From Flavobacterium pallidum (GTDB taxonomy: Bacteria; Bacteroidota; Bacteroidia; Flavobacteriales; Flavobacteriaceae), in assembly GCF_003097535.1 (NCBI RefSeq), contig NZ_CP029187.1:3224001-3288000 (forward strand): 64,000 nt of DNA, in the 5' to 3' direction. This document shows positions 1-8,478 of this stretch, piece by piece. The position numbers were made by a program, and so were the translations under genes. Below the pieces are notes generated by a model. The model worked only from the letters and a program-made list of their open reading frames with translations. It was not told where the DNA came from and ran no database searches. Each line of letters begins with the position of its first letter. Position 1 is the stretch's first letter.

Positions 1-336
1 GTCACTTTTGATAAAAAAACAAATTATTTTGTACTCGAAATACACACTATCGGCCCTCGTTTCTCGTTTGCATTATATCACAATAACAAAGTAATGACCA
101 TTTTTATCCCTTTTACTGCCCAAGGTACGCAAAACGCTTTACGATTTTTACAATTCGATGAAGGTGATTACGTAGTTGACTTGATTAGAACAAAGGAAAC
201 CATAAAATTCGATCGTTATGTGGCACCGATTCAAGTCGTTAAAGAAAATAATTGGATCAAGCAACGACACAAGTTTCTTATGAGTGAATATAAAGGCCAA
301 GAGGATATTTACAGGAATAAATTGAAAGGAAACTAA
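1..336 (+). CDS. 3' part of a secreted hypothetical protein (second copy at 11208-11759)
   Basis: The reading frame is open from the first base and ends at TAA 334-336, giving the last 111 residues of a protein whose full 183-aa version lies at 11208-11759. The nucleotide sequence matches that copy from 11424 onward, so the start of this gene lies left of the window. The full copy has a signal peptide and no domain I recognise. It is the cargo of the left-truncated first cassette. An in-frame ATG at 94 exists, but the duplicate shows that it is internal. Confidence 0.85.
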   Translation, partial: VTFDKKTNYFVLEIHTIGPRFSFALYHNNKVMTIFIPFTAQGTQNALRFLQFDEGDYVVDLIRTKETIKFDRYVAPIQVVKENNWIKQRHKFLMSEYKGQEDIYRNKLKGN

Positions 337-344
337 AGTACTAC

Positions 345-476
345 TGCTAACAGCGGTTTCACGCAATTACTCATCCCGTTGTAAAATGAACCGCCTTTTC
401 CATAACCTCGTTCTGTCCAGCCGAGAGTACTCAGCTCCAAAAGCCGCAACTGACGTGAAGCCGCCGGACGTTATCA
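345..476 (+). repeat. attC site 1
   Basis: R'' box TGCTAAC at the left and R' box GTTATCA at the right. One T is missing from the central T-run (132 bp). It matches the site of the duplicate cassette (attC 17) up to ACTCAG and then differs by one base. Confidence 0.9.
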
Positions 477-590
477 CTCATTTAGGCGTACAGTACTCAA
501 AATCAAGCTTTATCACAAATAATCATATTATTGTAACTAAAATTGTTGAAAACTATTAATAGATAAAAACTATAGTTTATATATTATTAA

Positions 591-598
591 TAGATTTG
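591..598 (+). promoter_or_regulatory. Putative -7 promoter box TAGATTTG inside a cassette
   Basis: TAGATTTG fits the Bacteroidota -7 consensus TAnnTTTG exactly and lies 23 bases before the ATG at 622, in an unusually AT-rich 140-bp cassette leader. No convincing -33 TTTG is present at the right distance. This cassette may carry its own promoter. Confidence 0.4.
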
Positions 599-621
599 CG
601 TAATCGATAAACAAAAAAATT

Positions 622-867
622 ATGAAATTCAAGAAAGCGAAATCAATTGGAGAAGTCTCAGACAGAGAAATGTTGAACTTTATATTTGCAAATCAACTCT
701 ATATTTTACGCACATTAGACTTCGTAGAAAGGAGTTTGACTAACAGCGACGTCCCCGAATATCCGGAAACAGTGAAACAAATGGTTAACAATATTGATTC
801 ATCATTATCAAACATAAATGAATACTTGCAATTAAGCGATTATGACAAGGGAGAATTAAACTTATAA
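622..867 (+). CDS. Small hypothetical protein
   Basis: An 81-aa cytosolic protein, predicted mostly helical, with no signal peptide and no motif I recognise. It fills cassette 2 (471-1004) and has an exceptionally long leader of about 150 bases with a -7 box at 591-598. The start ATG follows an A-rich stretch rather than a Shine-Dalgarno sequence, as is usual in this phylum. Confidence 0.6.
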   Translation: MKFKKAKSIGEVSDREMLNFIFANQLYILRTLDFVERSLTNSDVPEYPETVKQMVNNIDSSLSNINEYLQLSDYDKGELNL

Positions 868-877
868 TTTAAACGAG

Positions 878-1010
878 TGATAACAGCGGTTTCACGCAAT
901 TGCTGCTTCCCTTGTAAAATGAACAATCTTTTTCCATAACTTCGTTCTGTCCAGCCGAGAGTACTCAGCTTCGAAAGCCGCAACTGACGTGAAGCCGCCG
1001 GACGTTACCA
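878..1010 (+). repeat. attC site 2
   Basis: R'' box TGATAAC and R' box GTTACCA. The bases GAGTGATAAC before and in R'' are the complement of the cassette start GTTATCACTC at 470-479. Confidence 0.9.
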
Positions 1011-1031
1011 GCAATTTAAATACGACCAACC

Positions 1032-1520
1032 ATGAAAACCTTGATTATTACCGCGATTTTCTTTCTATTATCCGTTTCCGATCTGTCTGCACAAGCAGAA
1101 AATAAAGCTTTTGCGCTTTGCTCAGAAAAAATAAATTATTCTGTTGATGATATGCAATTAAAGCAGAAATTCGGACAGAGTCTATTAACTCCAAATTCAA
1201 ATCCAAATTTTGGAGGCGGAATTACAGAACTTAAAAAATACTTTTCTGAAAACACACTTAATAACTCAAAAGCTAAGGGCATCGTATTCAGGGTTCACGT
1301 TGGATTTATAGTTAATTGTTCCGGAAAAGCCGGAAGTTTTGAACTTGTGAATAATGGAAAAGGTGACTTAAAGATTTTAGCCGACGAAGTTTTAAATATT
1401 GTTGCTAAAATGCCACAAAAATGGGAAGCGGCAATGGTTGATGGAAAATCGATAGATAGTTACCAAATTCTATCGTTTACTATACTTGATGGAGATTTAT
1501 CAAAAGTAAGTTATCGATAA
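1032..1520 (+). CDS. Secreted TonB-C-like protein
   Basis: A 162-aa protein with an N-terminal signal peptide (hydrophobic residues 3-20, cleavage likely after LSAQA). The C-terminal ~80 residues resemble the TonB C-terminal fold often found in short secreted Bacteroidota proteins: a beta stretch (VFRVHVGFIVNCSG), a helix ending in MPQKWEAA, then a GKSID turn and a final strand. There is no transmembrane anchor or proline-rich linker, so it is not a classical energy transducer. The cassette gene at 25406-25837 has the same layout. The family assignment is tentative. Confidence 0.6.
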   Translation: MKTLIITAIFFLLSVSDLSAQAENKAFALCSEKINYSVDDMQLKQKFGQSLLTPNSNPNFGGGITELKKYFSENTLNNSKAKGIVFRVHVGFIVNCSGKAGSFELVNNGKGDLKILADEVLNIVAKMPQKWEAAMVDGKSIDSYQILSFTILDGDLSKVSYR

Positions 1521-1532
1521 ACCATAAACTGC

Positions 1533-1665
1533 TGGTAACAGCGGTTTCACGCAATTGCTGCTTCCCGTGTAAAATGAACCACCTTTTTCCATAACTTCGT
1601 TCTGTCCAGCCGAGAGTACTCAGTTCCAAAAGCCGCAACTGACGTGAAGCCGCCGGACGTTAGCT
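1533..1665 (+). repeat. attC site 3
   Basis: R'' box TGGTAAC and R' box GTTAGCT. The cassette start GTTACCAGCA pairs with the end TGCTGGTAAC. Confidence 0.9.
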
Positions 1666-1673
1666 GAAATTTA

Positions 1674-2651
1674 ATGACGAGAAGAACTAAAAGAAAAGCG
1701 TTAGCTCATATAATTGAGAAGAAATCATTAGCGATTATTGAAGCCATTTTACCTGTTTTTTGGACTATCCGAGAATATAAGCCAGATTACGGTATAGATA
1801 TCATCCTCGAGTTATTTGAAGAAAAACCAGGTAAAACGAAGCCGGTATACGATACGCTCGGTGAACATATATATATTCAAGTCAAGGGAGCAGAAAACCT
1901 CAAACCATCAAAGATAAAAGTTCATTTAAGAAATAATGTTGAGAACGGGCCTTTACAAGAATCTGAAAAATTTAAAGAAATAGAAGTTTTTAAATTTTCA
2001 ATTGATACAGTTGAATTAAATACTGTCCAACGAATGGGTTCTGCTTTTCCCGTTTTGTTATTTTTGGTCGAGACAAATACCGGCAGAGTTTTTTTTGTTT
2101 GTTTAAACGACTATATAGACAAAATTTTACTTCCTGAAGCAACAGAATATTCTGGCAAAAAAACTAAAACCATTTTTATCCCAGCGGTAAATGAAATCAC
2201 TAACGACAAAGACTCTCTTTTACCTTTGTATCTATATGCGAAACGCCCGAAGTATCATGCTTTCTTTTCTAAAGTAGCTTATCAATATCGGGAACTATAT
2301 TATTGTGACGGCTACGAGCTAACAGAACGCGCAAAACACTTTGCAAAACTACTTTTATATAATGATGTGTGGGATCAAAGATATAATTGGGCAACCCTTA
2401 GTGAGTATTATAAAGAACTGCAGAATGTTGCGGAATTTGGATGTACTATCGACTTTAGTAAAACTGGTGACTCACTCGATAATATTGAAAAGGCTTGGGA
2501 TAGAAATGGTGATGAAAACTATGTTTACACCGAGTTTGAGATGCGCAGATCAATGGCGATTTCTTCGCTTTGGCATCAACTATCAACTATTAACAACGTT
2601 TTTGAATCTATGAGTAGAGAATGGTTTTTACCGACATTTATGTTCAGTTAG
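1674..2651 (+). CDS. DUF4365 domain protein (nuclease-like)
   Basis: A 325-aa protein whose first ~170 residues match the DUF4365 pattern: an N-terminal helix, then PDYGIDIILEL, then IYIQVKG at about residue 67. The D...QVK arrangement resembles the PD-(D/E)xK nuclease core. DUF4365 proteins are frequent in defence islands. The C-terminal half is helical and unassigned. It is the only gene of cassette 4, starts 9 bases after the R' box of attC 3 and stops 9 bases before attC 4. Role in DNA cleavage is inferred, not shown. Confidence 0.65.
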   Translation: MTRRTKRKALAHIIEKKSLAIIEAILPVFWTIREYKPDYGIDIILELFEEKPGKTKPVYDTLGEHIYIQVKGAENLKPSKIKVHLRNNVENGPLQESEKFKEIEVFKFSIDTVELNTVQRMGSAFPVLLFLVETNTGRVFFVCLNDYIDKILLPEATEYSGKKTKTIFIPAVNEITNDKDSLLPLYLYAKRPKYHAFFSKVAYQYRELYYCDGYELTERAKHFAKLLLYNDVWDQRYNWATLSEYYKELQNVAEFGCTIDFSKTGDSLDNIEKAWDRNGDENYVYTEFEMRRSMAISSLWHQLSTINNVFESMSREWFLPTFMFS

Positions 2652-2660
2652 ATAAACTTC

Positions 2661-2793
2661 AGCTAACAGCGGTTTCACGCAATTGCTGCTTCGCTTGTGA
2701 AATGAACGACCTTTTTCCATAACTTCGTTCAGTCTCGCCGAGAATACTCAGTTCCAAATGCCGCAACTGACGTGAAGCCGCCGGACGTTAGCA
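2661..2793 (+). repeat. attC site 4
   Basis: R'' box AGCTAAC and R' box GTTAGCA. The cassette start GTTAGCTGAA pairs with the end TTCAGCTAAC. It carries the ...CCAAATGCC allele of the 3' half. Confidence 0.9.
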
Positions 2794-2814
2794 GCCATTT
2801 TAAACCCAGCGATA

Positions 2815-3303
2815 ATGAAAATTCCTAATGTAAATATCTTTTTAACTTTCTTATTTATTGGTTTTCATTATTGTTTCTCACAATCATGCGGAATTAAAAA
2901 TTTAAACCATTCCGAAAAAATTGAACTTACAAATTTTTACGAAAGCTTTAAAGCATCAATAATTTCAAGTGACAAATCATCACTTTCGAAGTTAATACAA
3001 TTTCCATTTAATTGCGATTATTGTGAAAACTCACGAAAGCCATATGTCAAAGTTTCACGCAAAAAATTTGATGTAGACTATTTCAATATATTTTATGATC
3101 AAAAACTAATTGAGGCCTTAAATGAAGGTGAAAATTTTGAAAATGTTATAGTGTTTAATGAAGATAATTCGGGAATATGTCATATCGAACTTAGATATGT
3201 TTCCAGAGAATCTTCAGCACAATCTGAAGGACAACAACATTTCTTTAGCATTGAGAAAATAAAAAATAAATATTATATCACATCCGCTTGGACAGTACCA
3301 TAA
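2815..3303 (+). CDS. Secreted hypothetical protein
   Basis: A 162-aa protein with a signal peptide (hydrophobic residues 7-21, cleavage likely after CFSQ). The mature part holds a CDYC pair near residue 69 and a further Cys near residue 25, which could form disulphides in the periplasm. Its layout (helix, then beta strands ending in IEKIKNKYYITSAW) resembles NTF2-like secreted domains, but this is only an impression. Single gene of cassette 5. Confidence 0.55.
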   Translation: MKIPNVNIFLTFLFIGFHYCFSQSCGIKNLNHSEKIELTNFYESFKASIISSDKSSLSKLIQFPFNCDYCENSRKPYVKVSRKKFDVDYFNIFYDQKLIEALNEGENFENVIVFNEDNSGICHIELRYVSRESSAQSEGQQHFFSIEKIKNKYYITSAWTVP

Positions 3304-3309
3304 AACGGC

Positions 3310-3442
3310 TGCTAACAGCGGTTTCACGCAATTGCTGCTCACTTTGTAAAATGAACGACCTTTTTCCATAACTTCGTTTTGTCCGGCCGAGAGTACTCAG
3401 TTCCAAAAGCCGCAACTGACGTGAAGCCGCCGGACGTTATGC
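3310..3442 (+). repeat. attC site 5
   Basis: R'' box TGCTAAC and R' box GTTATGC. The cassette start GTTAGCAGCC pairs with the end GGCTGCTAAC. Confidence 0.9.
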
Positions 3443-3465
3443 ACAAGTTTTGAAAAACCGGACGT

Positions 3466-4302
3466 ATGGAAGAATATTCAGTCGCAGACGCTATGCGAAA
3501 ATATGAAAGTGATGAAATTCAAAATTGTCTCAGGATAATTGATGAAAATGTTGGATATAAATTACTCCCCGAAGACAAACAAATATTTGATTTGTTTCAT
3601 GAATTCGTTACGAATCCACAACCCAAATTTATTACTGATTGGAGAAGCGACGAAAAAAAGGAGAGATGGTATCACAAATTTATTAATAGGTTTTTAGATG
3701 ACACTCAAAACGCGCTTATATGCGTTCAGTATCATCATGATAAACTATTGCAAATTGAAAAAACAATACTCGAACAGGTTGAGCAACATAATTATAGAAA
3801 AGTGCTTGATCCAAATACGGTTTTAGGAATAAGTAATACTTTAGTATGGGATTTTGAATATCAAGCATTTGTACTTGCGTATAGAAGAACTTTAGATTAT
3901 TTTACTAGAGGAGTTTGCTGCTACTTCACAAATGACTTTCATTCATTTCGCAAAATTGGCGACTTTTTACAAAAACAAAACCGTCCCGTTTTTACTAAAC
4001 CGCTAATCGATATATTTGAGAAAAACATAGCTAACTTTGATTTTGTTATGTCCGAAGGCGAACGAAAATCAATACGTGATCGAATTACACACTATGAATA
4101 CACCAAAGTCGGAGTCATAAATTTAACTTCTGATGGATTAATACTGATCGGCGGTGCTGAAGATTTAGGTTTAGAAGGGAATAATTTGAAATTATCAGAA
4201 GTAATTGAGCAAAGAACACACCATATAAAATCCTTTTTACGTGATTTTATTACAGCGTACATAAATGCTATAAAAAACGAGGAAATTCAAAGTAAAAATT
4301 AA
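3466..4302 (+). CDS. Hypothetical helical protein, possibly HEPN-like
   Basis: A 278-aa soluble, mostly helical protein. Residues ~205-210 read RDRITH, which fits the R-x4-H motif of HEPN ribonuclease domains, and an upstream helix (FEYQAFVLAYRRTLDYF) fits the first part of such a fold. On this basis a HEPN-type toxin or defence role is possible, but the rest shows no recognised domain. Single gene of cassette 6, with the start at ATG 3466, 24 bases past the R' box. Confidence 0.5.
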   Translation: MEEYSVADAMRKYESDEIQNCLRIIDENVGYKLLPEDKQIFDLFHEFVTNPQPKFITDWRSDEKKERWYHKFINRFLDDTQNALICVQYHHDKLLQIEKTILEQVEQHNYRKVLDPNTVLGISNTLVWDFEYQAFVLAYRRTLDYFTRGVCCYFTNDFHSFRKIGDFLQKQNRPVFTKPLIDIFEKNIANFDFVMSEGERKSIRDRITHYEYTKVGVINLTSDGLILIGGAEDLGLEGNNLKLSEVIEQRTHHIKSFLRDFITAYINAIKNEEIQSKN

Positions 4303-4308
4303 ACCTGT

Positions 4309-4441
4309 GCATAACAGCGGTTTCAGGCAATTGCTGCTCACTTTGTAAAATTAACCACCTTTTTCCATAACTTCGTTCTGTCCAGCCGAGAGTACTCAGT
4401 TCCAAAAGCCGCAACTGACGTGAAGCCGCCGGACGTTATGT
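4309..4441 (+). repeat. attC site 6
   Basis: R'' box GCATAAC and R' box GTTATGT. The left arm has one change (TTTCAGG for TTTCACG). Confidence 0.9.
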
Positions 4442-4468
4442 GTGATTTTTGAAAAACTTTGTCCGAAA

Positions 4469-4499
4469 TTTGGAAAGTTACCAAAATTTGGTAATTTTA
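4469..4499 (+). promoter_or_regulatory. Cassette-borne promoter with operator palindrome for parDE
   Basis: TTTG at 4469-4472, 19 bases of spacer, then TAATTTTA at 4492-4499 fit the Bacteroidota -33/-7 layout (one mismatch in the -7 box). Within it lies a perfect inverted repeat, TTACCAAA at 4478-4485 and TTTGGTAA at 4487-4494, separated by one base. An operator between the promoter boxes is what an autorepressing ParD antitoxin would need. Confidence 0.6.
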
Positions 4500-4514
4500 C
4501 AGAAATGAAAAGTT

Positions 4515-4766
4515 ATGGGAAAGAATACTTCAATATCACTCGGAAATCACTTCGAACATTTCGTTGAAAACACAATTGCGCATGGCAGATTCAAAAATGC
4601 AAGCGAAGTTGTTCGCGCCGGACTGCGCCTTTTGGAAGATGAAGAAAATCGAGTTGTAATGCTTCGAAATTCAATTGAGGAAGGAATTAAAAGTGGAAGA
4701 GCAGAAAACTTTGATTCTCAAAAATTTCTTGCTCAATTGAAAGCCAGCAAAAAAGCGAATGGCTAA
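4515..4766 (+). CDS. parD: ParD-like antitoxin (ribbon-helix-helix)
   Basis: An 83-aa type II antitoxin. The N-terminus (SISLGNHFEHFVENTIAHGR) and the following segment with ASEVVRAGLRLLEDEE match the ParD/CC2985 ribbon-helix-helix family, which binds operator DNA and neutralises ParE with its C-terminal tail. Its stop overlaps the toxin start by 8 bases, so the two are translationally coupled. A perfect 17-bp palindrome 21 bases upstream is the likely autoregulatory operator. Such pairs are known to stabilise integron arrays. Confidence 0.9.
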   Translation: MGKNTSISLGNHFEHFVENTIAHGRFKNASEVVRAGLRLLEDEENRVVMLRNSIEEGIKSGRAENFDSQKFLAQLKASKKANG

Positions 4767-5055
4767 ATTTCATCTTTTATATAGAGCTGTTGATGATCTT
4801 GCGGATATTTGGGATTATACTTATGATGAATGGTCAGAAAGACAAGCTGACAAATATTATCAATTGCTTCTCGATAGTTGCCAAGAAATAGCTGAGAATC
4901 CAAATATCGGAAAATCGTACAATCAAATTGTGAATAATCTGTTTGGCTATAAATCTGGCGAACATTTAATTTTCTATCTTGTAGTTGACGCACAGGAAAT
5001 TGAAGTGGTTAGAATATTACACGGTAGTATGGATTTAAAGAAAAAGTTTCAATAA
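4759..5055 (+). CDS. parE: ParE-like toxin (RelE/ParE superfamily)
   Basis: A 98-aa toxin. The family pattern is visible: N-terminal strand AKFHLLYRAVDDLADIWDYT, two helices, the ENPNIGKSY turn, then strands with SGEHLIFYLVV and VVRILHGSMD. ParE toxins poison DNA gyrase. The gene overlaps parD by 8 bases and shares its promoter and attC site, so the pair moves as one cassette (4436-5192). Confidence 0.9.
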   Translation: MAKFHLLYRAVDDLADIWDYTYDEWSERQADKYYQLLLDSCQEIAENPNIGKSYNQIVNNLFGYKSGEHLIFYLVVDAQEIEVVRILHGSMDLKKKFQ

Positions 5056-5065
5056 TTAAAACCAC

Positions 5066-5198
5066 ACATAACAGCGGTTTCACGCAATTGCTACTCACGT
5101 TGTAAAATGAACCACCTTTTTCCATAACTTCGTTCGGTCCAGCCAAGAGTACTCAGTTCCAAATGCCGCAACTGACGTGAAGCCGCCGGACGTTATGC
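5066..5198 (+). repeat. attC site 7
   Basis: R'' box ACATAAC and R' box GTTATGC. The cassette start GTTATGTGTG pairs with the end CACACATAAC (one mismatch). Confidence 0.9.
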
Positions 5199-5220
5199 GA
5201 GATTTTTGACAATCAAACTC

Positions 5221-5613
5221 ATGAAGAAACTTATATACTTGCTAATCATTTTTTCTCTCACGAGTTGTGAAACAGAATATTTCGCAACTGTCCTTAATCA
5301 CTCTGGAAAAAATGTAATTCTTAAAATATATTACAACTCTGATACGATTTCTAAATTTCCTAATGGTAAATCTAATTTAAAAACAGAATTGGCACAGAGT
5401 GATTTGACAATAAAGTTTGATTCAATAAATTATATCGCTGAAATAGAACTTAAACCAAACGAACAATTTGATGTTGACTTTGGATTTCGCCATAAACCGA
5501 ACTTTCATTCTATCCAAAAAATGAAGATCATTAAAAGCGATACAACGACGTTAGAATATGATATTCTTAGAAAGACATTTTATTCAAACGATTTAAATTT
5601 GGTCATAAATTAA
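5221..5613 (+). CDS. Hypothetical lipoprotein
   Basis: A 130-aa protein starting MKKLIYLLIIFSLTSC. LTSC is a lipobox, so Cys16 is the likely lipidation site. The mature part is beta-rich with no recognised domain. The ATG at 5221 is preferred over a TTG 15 bases upstream because it gives a proper signal peptide. Single gene of cassette 8. Confidence 0.6.
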   Translation: MKKLIYLLIIFSLTSCETEYFATVLNHSGKNVILKIYYNSDTISKFPNGKSNLKTELAQSDLTIKFDSINYIAEIELKPNEQFDVDFGFRHKPNFHSIQKMKIIKSDTTTLEYDILRKTFYSNDLNLVIN

Positions 5614-5619
5614 AACCTC

Positions 5620-5752
5620 GCATAACAGCGGTTTCACGCAATTGCTGCTTGCTTTGTAAAATGAACCGCCTTTTTCCATAACTTCGTTCTGTCTAGCCGA
5701 GAGTACTCAGTTCCAAAAGCCGCAACTGACGTGAAGCCGCCGGACGTTGTGC
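5620..5752 (+). repeat. attC site 8
   Basis: R'' box GCATAAC and R' box GTTGTGC. The cassette start GTTATGCGAG pairs with the end CTCGCATAAC. Confidence 0.9.
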
Positions 5753-5778
5753 GCAATGCCGCGAAAAACCTGACGTAA

Positions 5779-6372
5779 ATGAACTTTTCTGAAAATAAGC
5801 ACTTATCACTAAAATCGGGAAACGAAAAATTCAATTTTGAAAAACAAAATCTTGATTTTTCTTTACTCGACTTTTGGCGTTGGAGCGTCTCTGATATTTT
5901 AAGCAATGCAACCCGGGGAATTTTAGCTGAATTTATAGTTGCTAAAGCTTTGGATGCTGACATCGCAAAAATTAGAAATGAATGGGATGCGTACGATTTA
6001 ATTACGCCGAACGGTGTCAAAGTTGAAGTAAAATCCAGTGCTTATCTCCAGACCTGGGAACAAGCTAGATATTCAGAAATAAACTTTAGCATTCGTGCTG
6101 CAAAACCTTGGGATTGGTCAATCGATAAAAGATCAGAAATTGCAACGAGAAGTGCAGATGTTTATGTATTTAGCTTGCTCAATCATAAAGATAAAGCTAC
6201 TGTTGATCCGCTAAATCTTGATCAATGGGAATTTTATGTTTTGTCAACAACTGATTTGAACAATTATCAAAGAAGTCAATATTCAATAACTTTGAATTCC
6301 CTCAAAAAACTTACTCGAACTTTGCAATTCAATGATATAAAAAATGAAGTCAATTTAAAATCTGGCGTCTAA
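5779..6372 (+). CDS. PD-(D/E)xK nuclease-like protein
   Basis: A 197-aa soluble protein. RGILAEFIVAKAL (about residues 47-59), then WDAYDLI, then VKVEVKSSAYLQTW (about residues 80-93) give the E...D...ExK order of the PD-(D/E)xK nuclease fold. A restriction-like or defence role is likely from this motif, but there is no methylase partner in the cassette. Single gene of cassette 9, starting 27 bases after the R' box. Confidence 0.6.
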   Translation: MNFSENKHLSLKSGNEKFNFEKQNLDFSLLDFWRWSVSDILSNATRGILAEFIVAKALDADIAKIRNEWDAYDLITPNGVKVEVKSSAYLQTWEQARYSEINFSIRAAKPWDWSIDKRSEIATRSADVYVFSLLNHKDKATVDPLNLDQWEFYVLSTTDLNNYQRSQYSITLNSLKKLTRTLQFNDIKNEVNLKSGV

Positions 6373-6382
6373 TTGGCACAGC

Positions 6383-6515
6383 GCACAACCGCGGTTTCAC
6401 GCAATTGCTACTTTTCTTGTAAAATGTAATGCCTTTTTCCATAACTTCGTCTTGTCTCGCCGAGAGTACTCAGCTTCGAAAGCCGCAACTGACGTGAAGC
6501 CGCCGGACGTTGTGC
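6383..6515 (+). repeat. attC site 9
   Basis: R'' box GCACAAC and R' box GTTGTGC. The base after R'' is C instead of the usual A. Confidence 0.9.
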
Positions 6516-6553
6516 GACATAGTGCCCAAACTGCGTGATAAAAAACAAATAAA

Positions 6554-6952
6554 ATGAAATACTTTTTTCTCATATTTCTTTTTTCGAGCTTTATATGTAA
6601 AGCACAAACTTTTGAATTGATAAATCAACTGGAAAAGACAAATCAAGATTGCTTGGATAAAGGAATTGATATGTTGGCTTGTTCAAAAAACCATTACAAA
6701 ATTCTAGACAGTTTAATGAATTCTGCCTACGAAAACTTAAAGCGGCAAGTCAAAGACATTAACCGTAAAGACTTAGATTACACGCAAAAAAGTTGGTTAA
6801 AAAAGCGCACTAAGCTTTTTGCTAATGCATATCTTGAAACGAAAAAAGAAGGGTTTGAAGAAGGAAGAAAAGATTTTGAAATGGCTTATATTGACAAAAA
6901 GAGTCAAATTATCATCACATATCTAAGACTAATGGTAAAATCAACTAAGTAA
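6554..6952 (+). CDS. LprI-like secreted protein (DUF1311), copy 1 of 3
   Basis: A 132-aa protein with signal peptide (cleavage after CKA). The mature part has the LprI/DUF1311 pattern: NQDCLDKGIDMLACSKNHYKILDSLMNSAYENL, then a helix with QKSWLKKRTKLFANAY. Two Cys (in DCLD and LACS) probably pair in the periplasm. LprI of mycobacteria inhibits lysozyme; that role here is inference from the family. Near-identical copies lie at 11938 and 23207 with the same leader after the R' box. Confidence 0.75.
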   Translation: MKYFFLIFLFSSFICKAQTFELINQLEKTNQDCLDKGIDMLACSKNHYKILDSLMNSAYENLKRQVKDINRKDLDYTQKSWLKKRTKLFANAYLETKKEGFEEGRKDFEMAYIDKKSQIIITYLRLMVKSTK

Positions 6953-6959
6953 CTACGTC

Positions 6960-7092
6960 GCACAACAGCGGTTTCACGCAATTGCTGCTTCCCTTGTAAA
7001 ATGAACCACCTTTTTCCATAACTTCGTTCTGTCCAGCCGAGAATACTCAGTTCCAAAAGCCGCAACTGACGTGAAGCCGCCGGACGTTATGC
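6960..7092 (+). repeat. attC site 10
   Basis: R'' box GCACAAC and R' box GTTATGC. The cassette start GTTGTGCGAC pairs with the end GTCGCACAAC. Confidence 0.9.
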
Positions 7093-7118
7093 GAAACCTT
7101 TGACAAACTTCCGTAATA

Positions 7119-7526
7119 ATGAAACTAACTAAAAGCTTATTTTTTATTTTGATTTTGTTTATCACAGTTTCTTGTTTTGAGAAGAATTCAAATGAGGCGA
7201 ACGAAGTTTTCGAATTGTGGTCAGGAAATTTGCCAAATGATATTGAAGTCAGAAATGGAAAATATTGGCGTTCATCTCATTTCACATATGAATATATCGT
7301 CTATTTGGATTTTCAAGCAACTGAAAATTGGATTGAGAAATTCAAAAAGCAAAATAGCTTAGAAATACAAAAATCCAAAACTGTAAATTTGCCAAGCGAT
7401 GCGCCAATATGGTTTTTGCCAAAACCAGGATTCACATTTTATTGTCCAAAAGGTTTTAATTAAGGATCTATGTATTTTTTCAATGAACAAACCAACGAAG
7501 TTTTACTTTATGAGATTCAATTATAA
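7119..7526 (+). pseudogene. Hypothetical lipoprotein interrupted by an in-frame stop
   Basis: The frame starts MKLTKSLFFILILFITVSC, a lipoprotein signal with lipobox TVSC. It stops at TAA 7461-7463 after 114 residues. The same frame continues without another stop for 20 codons (GSMYFFNEQTNEVLLYEIQL) to TAA 7524-7526, close to attC 11, where cassette genes usually end. The simplest reading is one nonsense change near the C-terminus. A shorter 114-aa protein may still be made. Confidence 0.55.
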
Positions 7527-7532
7527 GGCATC

Positions 7533-7665
7533 GCATAACAGCGGTTTCACGCAATTGCTCCTTTCCTTGTAAAATAAACCACCTTTTTCCATAACTTCGT
7601 TCTGTCCAGCCGAGAGTACTCAGCTCCGAAAGCCGCAACTGACGTGAAGCCGCCGGACGTTAGCA
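7533..7665 (+). repeat. attC site 11
   Basis: R'' box GCATAAC and R' box GTTAGCA. The cassette start GTTATGCGA pairs with the end TCGCATAAC. Confidence 0.9.
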
Positions 7666-7755
7666 GAAATGCCTGAAAACGCGCCGAGAATCAATTAACA
7701 ACATTTGCACATTTGTATGTTGATAACTAAGGTTTTCATTTGATTTACCATTTCA

Positions 7756-7763
7756 TATATTTG
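7756..7763 (+). promoter_or_regulatory. Putative -7 promoter box TATATTTG
   Basis: TATATTTG fits TAnnTTTG exactly and lies 30 bases before the ATG at 7794. No clear -33 box is seen at the usual spacing. Confidence 0.35.
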
Positions 7764-7793
7764 AATTCTTGCAAACACTTAATTATCTATTTT

Positions 7794-8330
7794 ATGACAT
7801 ATTCTTTCAAAGAAACAGAAATCAACTTTTTTATAAGCCATGAAAAAGATGTAATAGCAAATGCATCTGAAATGGCAATTTCGTTTAATAAAAAACCTAA
7901 TGACTTTTTAAAACTAAAAGAAACGGAAAACTTTATTCAATTGCTTTTAGATAAATTGAATTCAGAAAATGAAATTGTCAGTTATAAACATTCTGACATA
8001 GTTTATTCCAAAGATGGCTCTACATACATGCATCGCAAACTTGCAATTAAATTTGCTTTTTGGCTTGATGACGAATTTGAAATTTGGTTCTTTGAAATCG
8101 TTGATGATATTCTCTTTGGAAATTATAAAAAGCATTGGGATGCACACGTTATTCAAAAATCTTCGCAATTCAAAATGCAAGAATTAAAAAAGAAATTACT
8201 ACTTAAATCACCTACGAAAGAAGATGTTCATGCATATTTTAAAGCTGAAAAAGAATTTGTTAATGCTAGGATGGCAAAATTACGAGCAATAAAAGATCAA
8301 TATAGCTTTGACCTTGATTTCGGTGAATAG
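7794..8330 (+). CDS. KilA-N domain protein
   Basis: A 178-aa protein matching the KilA-N domain: an N-terminal beta start (MTYSFKETEINFFI), ANASEMAISFNKKPNDFLKL, then the signature helix region YMHRKLAIKFAFWLDDEFEIW at about residues 80-100. The tail is a charged helix. KilA-N domains bind DNA and are mostly known from phages and DNA viruses, so this cassette probably has a phage history. The ATG at 7794 is chosen because it begins the domain; an upstream alternative start would add 18 residues of no domain character. Confidence 0.75.
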   Translation: MTYSFKETEINFFISHEKDVIANASEMAISFNKKPNDFLKLKETENFIQLLLDKLNSENEIVSYKHSDIVYSKDGSTYMHRKLAIKFAFWLDDEFEIWFFEIVDDILFGNYKKHWDAHVIQKSSQFKMQELKKKLLLKSPTKEDVHAYFKAEKEFVNARMAKLRAIKDQYSFDLDFGE

Positions 8331-8345
8331 AAAAGTTGGCACTTC

Positions 8346-8478
8346 TGCTAACAGCGGTTTCACGCAATTGCTGCTTCTCTTGTAAAATGTAACTGCTTTT
8401 TCCATAACTTCGTTCTGTCCAGCCGAGAGTACTCAGTTCCAAAAGCCGCAACTGACGTGAAGCCGCCGGACGTTACAA
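8346..8478 (+). repeat. attC site 12
   Basis: R'' box TGCTAAC and R' box GTTACAA. The cassette start GTTAGCAGAA pairs with the end TTCTGCTAAC. Confidence 0.9.

Noticed and set aside
6974..7165. Minus-strand frames reading TSGGFTSVAAFGTEYSR across attC sites
   Set aside because: They are the translated complement of the attC itself, repeated wherever the repeat occurs; no independent gene.
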